The notes beneath the pieces are model-generated. The model was given only the letters and a program-made list of their open reading frames with translations, was not told where the DNA came from and did not search any database. This document shows, one piece after another, positions 34,831 through 43,006 of a stretch of 64,000 nucleotides of DNA. Location: contig NZ_JBNCMT010000011.1 in assembly GCF_049846925.1 (NCBI RefSeq), positions 1 to 64,000 of the forward strand, given 5' to 3'. How positions within the stretch are numbered: position 1 is the first letter of the stretch; every line of letters starts with the position of its first letter. The DNA is from Brevibacillus_H sp049846925 (GTDB lineage: Bacteria > Bacillota > Bacilli > Brevibacillales > Brevibacillaceae). The translations under genes and the position numbers were made by a program.

Positions 34831-35778
34831 TTATGAAGATACAGTGGGAGGGCGCTTGGTTGCGCTCTCTTTTTTCTCTTTCAGAGCGGAGAACTGCCCG
34901 ACTGGCTCCACATGCACATAAACCCGTTCAATGCCTTCATACCCAATTAGTTTCTCTTCTACCCTTTCTGTCAGCCAGTGACTCTCAGCGACAGTCAAGT
35001 CGTGGTCAACACCGATGGTCGCATCCACATGTACGGCACTCCCATGATAGCGAGCGCGTATTTCAAGCACTTCCCGTATGCCTTCCACCCGATTGATCCG
35101 CTGCTCAATCTCTTCCAACTTCTGTACGTCAAAACCATCCATTAAGGAATGTATTGCCTCATAACCTACATCCCAGGCTGTTTTGAGAATCATCCCCCCC
35201 ACGACGAGGGCAACAATCGGGTCTGCCCACCCCAAACCAAACTGAGTAAGAAGGATACCAATCAGTGCCCCTGCACTTACCATAGCATCTGAGCGATTAT
35301 CGTAAGCGGCAGCGAGTACTGCCAGATTTTTCGTTTTTCTGGCTAGCGACAGGTTATAGAGATAGACGAAATACATCAGAACGGCACTGCTTCCAGCCAC
35401 ATACATGGCTATTGGATCAACTGCTTGTATGCTGTCTTGCTCCATAAATGAAAGGATCGTTTCTCGAAATACATTAATGCCAACAATTGCCATCAACAAT
35501 GCTGCAATCAATGCGGCAGCAGTCTGTGCACGGTAATGACCATAGCGGTGATCATGGTCTGCCGGTTTTTTGGAAATAATCAATCCAGTAAGTATAGCGA
35601 GTGACGAAAACACATCCGATGTATTATTCCAGCCATCCGCCATCAAGGCTTGCGAGCTCGTGTATAGCCCTGTACCGATTTTAATAATCGACAGTAGAAC
35701 ATAAACAACAATACTCAAATAAAGCCCCTTTTGCCCTTTTTCAATCCGCTCTTTTTCCTGTAGGTGGAAATCAGCCAA
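34831..35778 (-). CDS. Cation diffusion facilitator (CDF) family efflux protein
   Basis: A 315-residue six-helix transporter with metal-site residues D48 and D55 area in LMADGWNNTSDVFSS and the second motif in AYDNRSDAMVSAG, plus a C-terminal ferredoxin-like cytosolic domain. The HDHRYGH loop after helix 2 is typical. These pumps export Zn2+, Mn2+, Fe2+ or Co2+ in exchange for protons; the metal here is not predicted. The start appears to be TTG at 35778 with a GGAG site. It ends in DNA that also encodes the yfhP terminator. A perfect palindrome lies 30 bp upstream. Confidence 0.9.
   Translation of the reverse strand: MADFHLQEKERIEKGQKGLYLSIVVYVLLSIIKIGTGLYTSSQALMADGWNNTSDVFSSLAILTGLIISKKPADHDHRYGHYRAQTAAALIAALLMAIVGINVFRETILSFMEQDSIQAVDPIAMYVAGSSAVLMYFVYLYNLSLARKTKNLAVLAAAYDNRSDAMVSAGALIGILLTQFGLGWADPIVALVVGGMILKTAWDVGYEAIHSLMDGFDVQKLEEIEQRINRVEGIREVLEIRARYHGSAVHVDATIGVDHDLTVAESHWLTERVEEKLIGYEGIERVYVHVEPVGQFSALKEKKESATKRPPTVSS
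34848..34876 (+). terminator. yfhP terminator lying in the 3' end of the convergent CDF gene
   Basis: GAGgGCGC and GCGCtCTC enclose a short loop and are followed by TTTTTTC. The hairpin lies in the last codons of the convergent CDF gene (stop at 34831), so the two 3' ends overlap. Confidence 0.65.
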
Positions 35779-35807
35779 CTAGCTCTCCGCCTTTCTCTCG
35801 ACGACAC

Positions 35808-35823
35808 AATGATTCAAATCATT
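35808..35823. promoter_or_regulatory. Palindrome upstream of the CDF gene, candidate metal-regulator operator
   Basis: AATGATT-CA-AATCATT is a perfect 7-2-7 inverted repeat centred about 38 bp upstream of the CDF start. Its symmetry and ATGA/TCAT ends resemble operators of ArsR/SmtB-type metal sensors. The regulator is unknown. The rest of 35779-36042 is AT-rich and holds the promoter of the next gene. Confidence 0.4.
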
Positions 35824-35978
35824 AACATGATAAGAAACAAGACCTGTGTTAGTCTAGAGAAACGTTTTTGCGAAAAGGCAGGAAAACAGAGGATGGGAAA
35901 CAGTGTTGCACCGAGGAAAAACTGGACTCAACATGATTTTACAATTTTTATTATTTTCGTGAACTAAATAATAATAAT

Positions 35979-36007
35979 TTTACAAAAATAAACAAAAATG
36001 GTAGAAT
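35979..36007 (+). promoter_or_regulatory. Sigma-A promoter of the HTH-TPR regulator
   Basis: TTTACA at 35979-35984 and TAGAAT at 36002-36007 are separated by exactly 17 bp, about 45 bp before the start codon. Confidence 0.65.
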
Positions 36008-36051
36008 AAAAAATATTTGAAAGAGGTGACATTGGTTGAAAGGTGAGGTTT

Positions 36052-37347
36052 ATGGCGGTCGATTCAAACGTACTTCTATATACAACCATTGGGGATGTCA
36101 TCAGAAAGCATAGAATTCAAGCGAACATATCACTTTCACAACTAGCAAAATTGTCTGGCTTAAGCAAAAGTGTAATTTCCAAGCTTGAAGGCGGAGATAC
36201 CAGACATCCTGAATTGCGAACAGTTAGAGCAATAGCAGAAGTGCTGGATATTCCTTATGAAATGATTGTCGAACATTACATCCAGGTAGAACAACGAGTA
36301 GAAGCATTGTTTGATCTTGTTGTTGAAGCAATTGGATTCTGCAATACATCGTTGGTTTCAAAGGTTGCTCTGAAGTTTCTAGAATCACCCCACGCCTACA
36401 CGGATATAGCACTAGAACGGCTGTTCACTCTTGCTGGAACCGTCACCAATACCGAAATCAAACTATTACTGTACAAGATCATCGTAAAATATGCGAGAGA
36501 ACATGGCATACCAAAGTACATAGCAAAAGGCTTGCTGCAAAAGTATTTGATTGACAGATGCGACTTAAAGCGGCTGGAGGAGTCCTTTCAGGTTGGCAAA
36601 GAGATTCTGCACTACACAGATTTCTTGGCTCATGAAGAAAAAATCATATTGTATTACAGAATGGCACTACATGCTCATAACATTAAAAAGTATGATGAAT
36701 GCATTGAATTTGGAAAATTAGGACATGCCGAGGACATCACGAGCAATGAACTAAAAGAACGGGTTGCTCTGGCGATTTGTAACTCTTACTCGTTTTTAGG
36801 TAAATACGAAACCTTGGAAGAACACCTTGCCTTGTATGAAAAGCTTAAATACAGCTTCATAATCGAACGAATTAAGTATTTCCGGGCAATTATACTTTCC
36901 AGAACAGGAAACTACCATGAAGCTATTCCTTTGCTACGGGAATGTTTGACAGAAATAACAGACAGCAATCGTTTACACCGAGTCAATATGTTATTAGAGG
37001 CATTATTTATTATCAACGATCTTGATTCAATAAGAAAGATTTTGGATTCGGAAGAGAACAAAATATTAGTCCAGTACAACGATCCATACCAGTTTGCTGA
37101 ACTCGGTAGGTATTATCGGTACAAAGGGACATTTTTAGTTAAGAGCGGATGTTTCAACGAAGGAATGGCAGCCTTTCTCAATAGCATTTTACATTACGGT
37201 AAAATAAGTGATCATAAAAATATTACACAATGCACAGACGATATTTATACCTATCATTGTTTATTTGAAAAAACGATAAATTTAGAGCTTTTAAGGAAAT
37301 TTAAGGAAGTATATAATACTCTTATAAAAGAACAAAGTGAGGGATAG
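36052..37347 (+). CDS. HTH-TPR transcriptional regulator, RRNPP-like peptide receptor
   Basis: A protein of about 431 residues. The N-terminal XRE-type helix-turn-helix (IGDVIRKHRIQANISLSQLA, then GLSKSVISKLEGG) is followed by about 350 residues of helical repeats of TPR type, for example the ILSRTGNYHEAIPLLREC repeat. This is the architecture of RRNPP regulators such as NprR and PlcR, which bind short re-imported peptides in the TPR groove. A 50-residue secreted-type peptide gene begins at the next base after its stop, as nprX follows nprR. The start is either GTG 36043 or ATG 36052; the latter follows AAAGGTGA. Codon use is more AT-rich than in neighbouring core genes. Confidence 0.8.
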   Translation: MAVDSNVLLYTTIGDVIRKHRIQANISLSQLAKLSGLSKSVISKLEGGDTRHPELRTVRAIAEVLDIPYEMIVEHYIQVEQRVEALFDLVVEAIGFCNTSLVSKVALKFLESPHAYTDIALERLFTLAGTVTNTEIKLLLYKIIVKYAREHGIPKYIAKGLLQKYLIDRCDLKRLEESFQVGKEILHYTDFLAHEEKIILYYRMALHAHNIKKYDECIEFGKLGHAEDITSNELKERVALAICNSYSFLGKYETLEEHLALYEKLKYSFIIERIKYFRAIILSRTGNYHEAIPLLRECLTEITDSNRLHRVNMLLEALFIINDLDSIRKILDSEENKILVQYNDPYQFAELGRYYRYKGTFLVKSGCFNEGMAAFLNSILHYGKISDHKNITQCTDDIYTYHCLFEKTINLELLRKFKEVYNTLIKEQSEG

Positions 37348-37500
37348 ATGATGAAGAAATTTATTATGAGTATCACAACATTTTCAATGATTTTCTCCTT
37401 TTCTCTCTTCACTGTACATAATGCTAATACACAAAATGATCAGGGAAAACCCTTTATTCAGATTGAGATAAAGGCATTTCATGATAATCCTGGGCATTAA
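37348..37500 (+). CDS. Candidate signalling pre-propeptide (50 aa) paired with the HTH-TPR regulator
   Basis: The ORF starts at the base after the regulator stop codon (TAGATGATG) with GTGAGGG as ribosome binding site. The product starts MMKKFIMS, has a hydrophobic signal core (about residues 8-23: ITTFSMIFSFSLFTVH) and a polar tail ending IEIKAFHDNPGH. Size, Sec-type signal and position match Phr/NprX/PapR precursors, whose C-terminal 5-8 residues act as the intercellular signal after export, proteolysis and oligopeptide import. The mature peptide cannot be fixed from sequence. A strong terminator follows 43 nt on. It has not been matched to a named family. Confidence 0.7.
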   Translation: MMKKFIMSITTFSMIFSFSLFTVHNANTQNDQGKPFIQIEIKAFHDNPGH

Positions 37501-37542
37501 TGATCTTTAAACAAAAGCAAATCAACTAAATCAACAAAAGAA

Positions 37543-37582
37543 AAAACGAGCCATTAGAATCACTTCTAAGGCTCGTTTTTTT
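37543..37582. terminator. Bidirectional terminator
   Basis: AAAACGAGCC..TTAGAA-TCAC-TTCTAA-GGCTCGTTTT forms a long stem with one bulge and A/T tracts. It separates the peptide gene from the convergent sodA. Confidence 0.92.
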
Positions 37583-37622
37583 CAATTAGGAAGCTCATCA
37601 AAGAGCTTCCTTTTTCATATAA

Positions 37623-38231
37623 TTAGCGTGCTGCTTCGAATTTTTGGCTTACTGCATCCCAGTTTACAACGTTCCAGAAAGCACCGATGTAGTCAGGGCG
37701 TTTGTTTTGATATTTGAGGTAGTATGCATGCTCCCAAACATCAAGTCCAAGGATTGGAGTTTTGCCTTCCATCAATGGGCTGTCTTGGTTTGGAGTTGAC
37801 GTGATAGCCACTTTGCCACCATCAACGATCAGCCATGCCCAACCGGAACCAAAGCGTGTAGTTGCCGCTTTAGCAAATTCTGCTTTGAAGTTATCAAAGC
37901 TTCCGAATGCCGCATTGATTGCATCAGCAAGAGCTCCAGTAGGTGCTCCACCAGCATTTGGTGCGAGAATTTCCCAGAACAAGGTGTGGTTTGCATGTCC
38001 GCCGCCATTGTTACGAACAGCCGTGCGGATACCTTCTGGAAGTGCATCGATGTTGCTGATTAACTCTTCGATCGATTTGGATTGAAGGTCAGCGTGGCTC
38101 TCCAGAGCAGCATTGAGGTTATTTACATAAGTCGCATGGTGACGATCATGGTGAATCTCCATTGTTTGTGCATCAATATGTGGTTCAAGCGCATCGAAAG
38201 CATAAGAAAGTGGTGGTAATTGATGTGCCAT
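37623..38231 (-). CDS. sodA: Superoxide dismutase, Mn/Fe type
   Basis: The enzyme disproportionates superoxide. The 202-residue protein has the metal ligands H27, H82, D164 and H168, visible in EIHHDRHH, GGGHANHTLFW and LDVWEHAYYLKYQN. The GGHANH and DVWEHAYY segments are of the manganese-preferring bacterial type. GAGGAGG lies before the start, and either ATG of the ATGATG pair could be used. It sits convergent with the peptide gene and divergent from a TSUP transporter. No PerR box was recognised upstream. Confidence 0.97.
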   Translation of the reverse strand: MAHQLPPLSYAFDALEPHIDAQTMEIHHDRHHATYVNNLNAALESHADLQSKSIEELISNIDALPEGIRTAVRNNGGGHANHTLFWEILAPNAGGAPTGALADAINAAFGSFDNFKAEFAKAATTRFGSGWAWLIVDGGKVAITSTPNQDSPLMEGKTPILGLDVWEHAYYLKYQNKRPDYIGAFWNVVNWDAVSQKFEAAR

Positions 38232-38468
38232 CATAATTCCTCCTCATATGTATGGTAACATTTTCAAATCCATTATATAACGTTTGAAACGAGTAATGCA
38301 ATATTTTTGTTTTGAAAGTTTATAAATATCAACATGGTTCGACAATCAAAGAGTTCTTCTACAAACAATTTTATTATGGACCGAACTATTGTTTGACTAT
38401 ACATCTTGAAAAGAAAGTTACCCGTGTTAGACTGAGGTGTATAAGAAAACAGAAACAGGTGATATGGA

Positions 38469-39236
38469 GTGGAATTGGATCTCACAACGATATTGTTACT
38501 CGCCGTATTTGGATTTATCGCAGCCTTTATTGACAGTGTTGTGGGAGGTGGAGGGTTAATCTCTTTGCCGGCTTTATTGGGACTCGGTATGCCGCCCTAC
38601 CTTGCATTGGGCACAAACAAGCTTGCTGGAACGATCTCATCGGCAACGAGTTCAGTTACATTCATACGAATGGGAAAGTTCGATAAAAAATTAATGTATT
38701 ATCTTTTCCCAATTTCTTTTATCGGCGCATTTTTTGGCGCCAAAACAGTACTTTTCATCCCTGAAGAAGCACTTCGAGTACTGGTTATGGTGATGCTCGG
38801 CGTTATCTTTGTTTATACCTTACTGAATAAAAATTTTGGTCAGGATTCAAACTTCAAGGGCATTACAGGAAAATCATTAAAATGGGGAATCCCTCTTACA
38901 TTCCTGATCGGTTTTTATGACGGTTTCTTCGGACCAGGTACTGGCTCCTTTTTTGTTTTTATGATGGTGCTTGCCTTCGGGTATGATTTCGTGATAGCCG
39001 CCGGGAATGGTCGGATTCTGAATCTGGCTAGCAATATTGCGGCTCTCGGTGTTTTCCTCTATCAAGGGCAAGTCGTGCTGGTTACTGGGCTTACGATGGG
39101 TGTTGCCATGCTGGTAGGTGCAACGTTGGGTTCTCGGATGGCAATCAAGACAGGGGCTCGCTATGTTCGCCCACTCTTCTTGCTTGTTTCCATCTCTTTG
39201 ATGGGAAAAATGGCGTATGAAATTATATTTAAGTAA
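38469..39236 (+). CDS. TSUP (TauE/SafE) family membrane transporter
   Basis: A 255-residue protein with about eight helices. The family repeats are visible as GFIAAFIDSVVGGGGLISLPALLGLGMPP in the first half (quoted here only as landmarks: the VGGGG and LPALL motifs) and GFYDGFFGPGTGSF in the second half. TSUP proteins export sulfite, sulfoacetate or other organosulfonates, or take up thiosulfate. The substrate here is not predicted. The GTG start at 38469 follows AGGTGATATGGA. Confidence 0.88.
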   Translation: MELDLTTILLLAVFGFIAAFIDSVVGGGGLISLPALLGLGMPPYLALGTNKLAGTISSATSSVTFIRMGKFDKKLMYYLFPISFIGAFFGAKTVLFIPEEALRVLVMVMLGVIFVYTLLNKNFGQDSNFKGITGKSLKWGIPLTFLIGFYDGFFGPGTGSFFVFMMVLAFGYDFVIAAGNGRILNLASNIAALGVFLYQGQVVLVTGLTMGVAMLVGATLGSRMAIKTGARYVRPLFLLVSISLMGKMAYEIIFK

Positions 39237-39246
39237 GTAATGCTAT

Positions 39247-39321
39247 ACCCCTCTGTGTAGGAATGTGAATGGCCCATCGACTAATCGATGAGTACAACAC
39301 AATTCTCGGAGGGGATTTTTT
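39247..39321 (+). terminator. Terminator-like long hairpin with a nested stem
   Basis: ACCCCTC and GAGGGGA bracket a 60-nt loop that itself contains a perfect CATCGA-CTAA-TCGATG hairpin, followed by TTTTTTATTATT. It probably terminates the transporter transcript; the long loop makes a structured RNA element possible. Confidence 0.5.
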
Positions 39322-39459
39322 ATTATTAATTTGTGACAAAGAGAGGTTATTTGTTATCAGAGTGATTTCATTACTATTTCGGTGTGCCAATAATTGGTAT
39401 AATTCCTATGGCAAATATTTTCTTATTATTACTATTATCTTAAAGGTGGGTGTAACCAA

Positions 39460-41253
39460 TTGAAAAAATTTTTGATACTATTTGTTTGTTTTATTCTTGT
39501 TGGTGGGTCGATCGTATTCTTTCCTTTTGATCAACATGCGGAAGCCAAGAAGAAAACAACGCTTAGTGAAAAGATAGATCAAGAAATATCGGAGTGGGTC
39601 CTCGATGAAGAAAGGGGATACCTCTATGCTATTTCAAAAGAGAACAATCAACTGTTGTTTATAAGTGTAAGCAGTTTAAAAATAGAAAAACAGTTTACTA
39701 TAGGTGCTAACCCGTCAGATATAGTACTGGATAAAAACAAACTTTACATCGCATTGTCCGGAAGCACCGCTGTAGCAGTTGTTGATGTAGAAAGACAAGC
39801 CAAAGAAAAAGCCTTGACCACATCTCAAAAACCATTGGAACTTGCAATAGACGGTGAATATTTATTTTATATTTCTTCTAGTAACGATTCGGATGATGGT
39901 AGTATATTTGTTTACAATATTAGCTCCTCCAAGGAAAAAAAATTAAAACATCGTGTTGGAAACCCTGATATTGCAATCGATACCAAAAATCATATCCTTT
40001 ATGCTGGAGAATCCGGAATTTCAGGCGGCAATGTTTCAGCGATCAGTACTAAAAATTATACTTTTTTGCATAAAACTACATATAACGAGGGTTATGGATT
40101 TCCTTATCCGCTTAGAAAAGTACTTTTTGATGGAAACAGTGTCTACTATGCTGGGAGTAGGTTAAATAGCTGCGATTTATCAAGCATAGAAGGATCTTTT
40201 GCTGAATTTATTATTTATGCCAAAGACAGATATGTGTTTTCCAAAACTTCTGTTTATGATCGGGATACATTCATCCGTTTAATGGACTTGCCAGTAGACA
40301 AAGAAATTATCTCTAATGGAAACGTCGATATTAAAGTAGTAATGGACGATTCAAAAAATATCATTTTATACGATCCTTCTGAAGAGCATTTGGTGAAAGT
40401 ACCATTAAAAGAATCTATTCCAAAAACTCAATACAAAAAAGGGAAGAACAAGATTTCGTTTGGTGAAGGAATAACTGACTGGGCCTACGATGATAAACGT
40501 GATGTCATTTATGCTATTCAAATTAATACAAATAAGCTTTTATTTATTGATAGTAGAAAGTTAACAGTAATTGATGAGTTGATTATTGGTTCAAGACCAT
40601 CCGATATAGAGTATTTTCAAAACACACTTTTTATCGCGTTGAATGGAGGCACTAAAGTTGCCAAAGTTAACCTGCAAAATAAGAATAAAGTTGAATTATT
40701 GGAAGTAAAGCAAATTCCAAACAAGCTAGTTGTCTTTGATCACTATTTTTCCACTATTGGAGATGAGAATTGGGAGTACTTATATTCTTACCTCTTTATT
40801 ATTGAGCGAAGCATAAGAGCGTCAGAAACAACATTTCATTCTACGCAATATCTCGTAGCAGATAAACGTTTTGGTACTTTATACCTTGTTGATGATTTTA
40901 ATATGTACGTCATTAATCCAATATCAGGAAAGATAGAAGAAGTAGTAGATGGCTCTGGACGGGTAGTGATAAATGGAGATGATTTGTTTTTTAGAAAAAA
41001 TAGATTGGATAAATATAATTTAAATATTACTAAGGGAACATATGACGAGGAAATAATCTTTGTTAATGAAGACTATGCCTTTTCAACAAAGACTGTTTTT
41101 GACAAAGATTCCTATACCAAATCATTTGAACTTCCCTTTGAAGTACGAGACATTCATCTTAATAATGACGGTGCTATCTTCCTGTATTCGGAGAAAGATA
41201 AAACCATTCATAGGTATGACTCTATTCAATCTCTTCGAAAAACGCAGAAATGA
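39460..41253 (+). CDS. Secreted beta-propeller-like protein with tandem duplicated halves
   Basis: A 597-residue exported protein. The N-terminus has a signal peptide (KKFLILFVCFILVGGSIVFF, cleavage around HAEA-K). The rest consists of two homologous halves: IDQEISEWVLDEERGYLYAI and IGANPSDIVLDKNKLYIALSG in the first correspond to ITDWAYDDKRDVIYAI and IGSRPSDIEYFQNTLFIALNG in the second, starting near residue 330. Such repeats resemble YVTN/PQQ-like propeller blades. The TTG start follows AAAGGTGGG. The gene is clearly more AT-rich than its surroundings, suggesting acquisition. No catalytic residues are evident; it may bind a ligand or surface partner. Confidence 0.75.
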   Translation: MKKFLILFVCFILVGGSIVFFPFDQHAEAKKKTTLSEKIDQEISEWVLDEERGYLYAISKENNQLLFISVSSLKIEKQFTIGANPSDIVLDKNKLYIALSGSTAVAVVDVERQAKEKALTTSQKPLELAIDGEYLFYISSSNDSDDGSIFVYNISSSKEKKLKHRVGNPDIAIDTKNHILYAGESGISGGNVSAISTKNYTFLHKTTYNEGYGFPYPLRKVLFDGNSVYYAGSRLNSCDLSSIEGSFAEFIIYAKDRYVFSKTSVYDRDTFIRLMDLPVDKEIISNGNVDIKVVMDDSKNIILYDPSEEHLVKVPLKESIPKTQYKKGKNKISFGEGITDWAYDDKRDVIYAIQINTNKLLFIDSRKLTVIDELIIGSRPSDIEYFQNTLFIALNGGTKVAKVNLQNKNKVELLEVKQIPNKLVVFDHYFSTIGDENWEYLYSYLFIIERSIRASETTFHSTQYLVADKRFGTLYLVDDFNMYVINPISGKIEEVVDGSGRVVINGDDLFFRKNRLDKYNLNITKGTYDEEIIFVNEDYAFSTKTVFDKDSYTKSFELPFEVRDIHLNNDGAIFLYSEKDKTIHRYDSIQSLRKTQK

Positions 41254-41312
41254 ATAAAGGGGATGAGAAAGCTGTGACCATAATTGCCAGATTCTCTGAC
41301 CAAACAGAAGAA

Positions 41313-41352
41313 AAAAAACGCATTCGTTCTTTCGAAACGAATGCGTTTTAAA
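41313..41352. terminator. Bidirectional terminator
   Basis: AAAACGCATTCGTT and AACGAATGCGTTTT form a 14-bp stem around a short loop. It separates the propeller gene from a convergent small membrane gene, whose last codon overlaps it. Confidence 0.92.
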
Positions 41353-41470
41353 ATTTATTGTCTTCTTTTTTTCGGACGATTGCAGACAAAATCAGCGTAA
41401 TGATTACCGAAAGAAGAATGATGATCAACCATGCTGCTGTACCTGAAGGATCAGTATGTAACAGAAGCAT
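41348..41470 (-). CDS. Small single-pass membrane protein (40 aa), unknown
   Basis: An ORF behind a strong GGAGGAGG site. The product has a short polar N-terminus (LLLHTDPSG), one hydrophobic helix (about residues 12-32) and a charged tail (VRKKEDNK). The stop codon overlaps the bidirectional terminator. No family was recognised; the initiation site and terminator make expression likely. Confidence 0.6.
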   Translation of the reverse strand: MLLLHTDPSGTAAWLIIILLSVIITLILSAIVRKKEDNKF

Positions 41471-41584
41471 AACGATTCCTCCTCCACTTTCTACTAATAA
41501 GTACTGAACCTACTAATATATTACTATATGAAAATATTTCCATATGTTACAAATTTACTAACAAAATGTAGAATTGGGAATAAG

Positions 41585-41615
41585 AAAAAAGTCCTGACTT
41601 TTTCAAATCAGGACT
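41585..41615 (-). terminator. Terminator of the 61-aa/yneF pair
   Basis: On the minus strand AGTCCTGA, loop, TCAGGACT is followed by TTTTTTC. Confidence 0.85.
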
Positions 41616-41638
41616 ACTCTCTTCCTATTATTCGATTA

Positions 41639-41824
41639 CTACTCTTGATCACCTTTACGTTGCTTCAATCGCAGGATGACTCCGTCTATCAAAAGGCCGA
41701 TTCCTGCCAGATAGAAGGGGGCCGCAAATCGCAAGCCCTGCTCAATTGGCAGTTTTTCCATCCAAGTAACGAGAACACCTATGATAAAACCAAGCATGGT
41801 ATAACGTAAACGAGTAGGTGTCAT
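41639..41824 (-). CDS. Small conserved-type membrane protein (61 aa)
   Basis: The product has two hydrophobic segments (about residues 8-23 and 34-51) and a basic C-terminus (RLKQRKGDQE). A GGAGG site lies before the ATG. It lies 18 nt downstream of the yneF-like gene and is probably cotranscribed. Function unknown. Confidence 0.65.
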   Translation of the reverse strand: MTPTRLRYTMLGFIIGVLVTWMEKLPIEQGLRFAAPFYLAGIGLLIDGVILRLKQRKGDQE

Positions 41825-41842
41825 TCCCTTGCCTCCAATACG

Positions 41843-42067
41843 CTATTTACCAAACTTGTTTGGCATCTTCATATTTTTCATATTGCGGCTCATTTGTTTT
41901 AATTGTTTTTGGTTCAGGTTCATCCCCATGGAACGAGCCATTGTTTGTAATTGTTTTTCATCCATTTGCATATTGCTCATTTGTTTCTTTAAATAGAACG
42001 TTCCTAACGCAAAACCTCCAACAAGGCCTACAATTAGCGTGAGAATCGGAATAATCCATTGCCACAT
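41843..42067 (-). CDS. yneF: YneF family protein (UPF0154)
   Basis: A 74-residue protein with one N-terminal membrane helix (IIPILTLIVGLVGGFALGTF) followed by a helical, methionine- and lysine-rich cytosolic tail. It matches YneF/UPF0154, including the QLQTMARSMGMNLNQKQLKQM-like segment that corresponds to MLRMMMMQMGMKPSQKKINQM in B. subtilis (only short parts are diagnostic: MGMxxxQKxxxQM). The family is common in Bacillales and Mollicutes; function unknown. Confidence 0.88.
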   Translation of the reverse strand: MWQWIIPILTLIVGLVGGFALGTFYLKKQMSNMQMDEKQLQTMARSMGMNLNQKQLKQMSRNMKNMKMPNKFGK

Positions 42068-42199
42068 CTTTCATTACCATCCTTTACGTGATCGTCTCTC
42101 TGTTCATTTTACCACAACCAAATGTCGTGTCTATGACCCTTTTACTGGTCCAATTGAATCCGCTCTGCATATACTTAATAAATGTGGAGGTGATAATAC

Positions 42200-42949
42200 T
42201 TGGCTCCTATCCTTTTGATTGACCCGGGCCATGGCGGTATCGATCCTGGTGGAGGCAGCAATCAGTACTTCAAAGAAAAAGAGATGACACTGCAAATTTC
42301 GCTTTATCAACAGCGCCGCTTCCAGGAGTTAAAAGTTTCCGTTGCGATGACGAGGCAAACTGATATTACGCTAACCAGTGAAGATCGAGCGGCTATTGTT
42401 CGCAATAGTGGAGCAACCTATTGTCTATCCAATCACATCAACTCTGGTGGCGGTAGAGGGGCAGAAGCAATTTACTCCATCTATGCAACATCACAGCTTC
42501 CCCGGGTTCTGCTCGAAGATCTGGAAGCTGCAGGAATGCCCTCTCGACGGGTTTACACACGTACACTCCCTGAAAACCCCAGTCAAGACTATTACTTCAT
42601 GCACCGAGAAACAGGTAAGGTGGAGACTGTCATATTGGAATATGGATTCGCGGACAATAACGCCGATACGCAAAAACTATTGTCCGATTGGAAAAACCTC
42701 GCTGAAGCGGTTGTGCGTGGATTCTGCGAGGTAATCAACCATCCTTACCAACCGCCCGAGACAACAGTTCCTGGCACTGGCACTCCAACAACTCCTACAC
42801 CTGAGTCCTGGAAACTGGAGGCGGTGAATTGGTTGTACGAACAGGACTTGCTCACAAGCGAAGAGTGGCGGTCTCAGCTTGATCAGCCACTCCCCCTCTG
42901 GGCAGAGGCACTATTGCTGCGAAGATTATACGAGAAGCTTCGAGGCTAA
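42200..42949 (+). CDS. N-acetylmuramoyl-L-alanine amidase (Amidase_3)
   Basis: A 249-residue zinc amidase that cuts the amide bond between muramic acid and the stem peptide. Zinc and catalytic residues are H11 in DPGHGGID, E26, H79 in LSNHINSG and E147 in ILEYGF. The N-terminal catalytic domain (about 1-180) is joined through a Pro/Thr linker to a short helical C-terminal part. No signal peptide is present, which recalls phage endolysins, though no phage genes are nearby. The TTG start follows GGAGGTGATAATAC. A strong terminator follows. Confidence 0.9.
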   Translation: MAPILLIDPGHGGIDPGGGSNQYFKEKEMTLQISLYQQRRFQELKVSVAMTRQTDITLTSEDRAAIVRNSGATYCLSNHINSGGGRGAEAIYSIYATSQLPRVLLEDLEAAGMPSRRVYTRTLPENPSQDYYFMHRETGKVETVILEYGFADNNADTQKLLSDWKNLAEAVVRGFCEVINHPYQPPETTVPGTGTPTTPTPESWKLEAVNWLYEQDLLTSEEWRSQLDQPLPLWAEALLLRRLYEKLRG

Positions 42950-42967
42950 TTTCAAAACATCATGATG

Positions 42968-43003
42968 GGTCTGCCAGACATCTCTTGGCAGACCTTGCTT
43001 TTT
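42968..43003 (+). terminator. Rho-independent terminator
   Basis: GGTCTGCCA and TGGCAGACC form a 9-bp stem followed by TTGCTTTTTC. Confidence 0.9.
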
Positions 43004-43006
43004 CAG

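Noticed and set aside
42200..42949. Prophage remnant suggested by the signal-less amidase
   Set aside because: No other phage gene, integrase or attachment site is visible nearby; a lone amidase gene is common in Bacillales.
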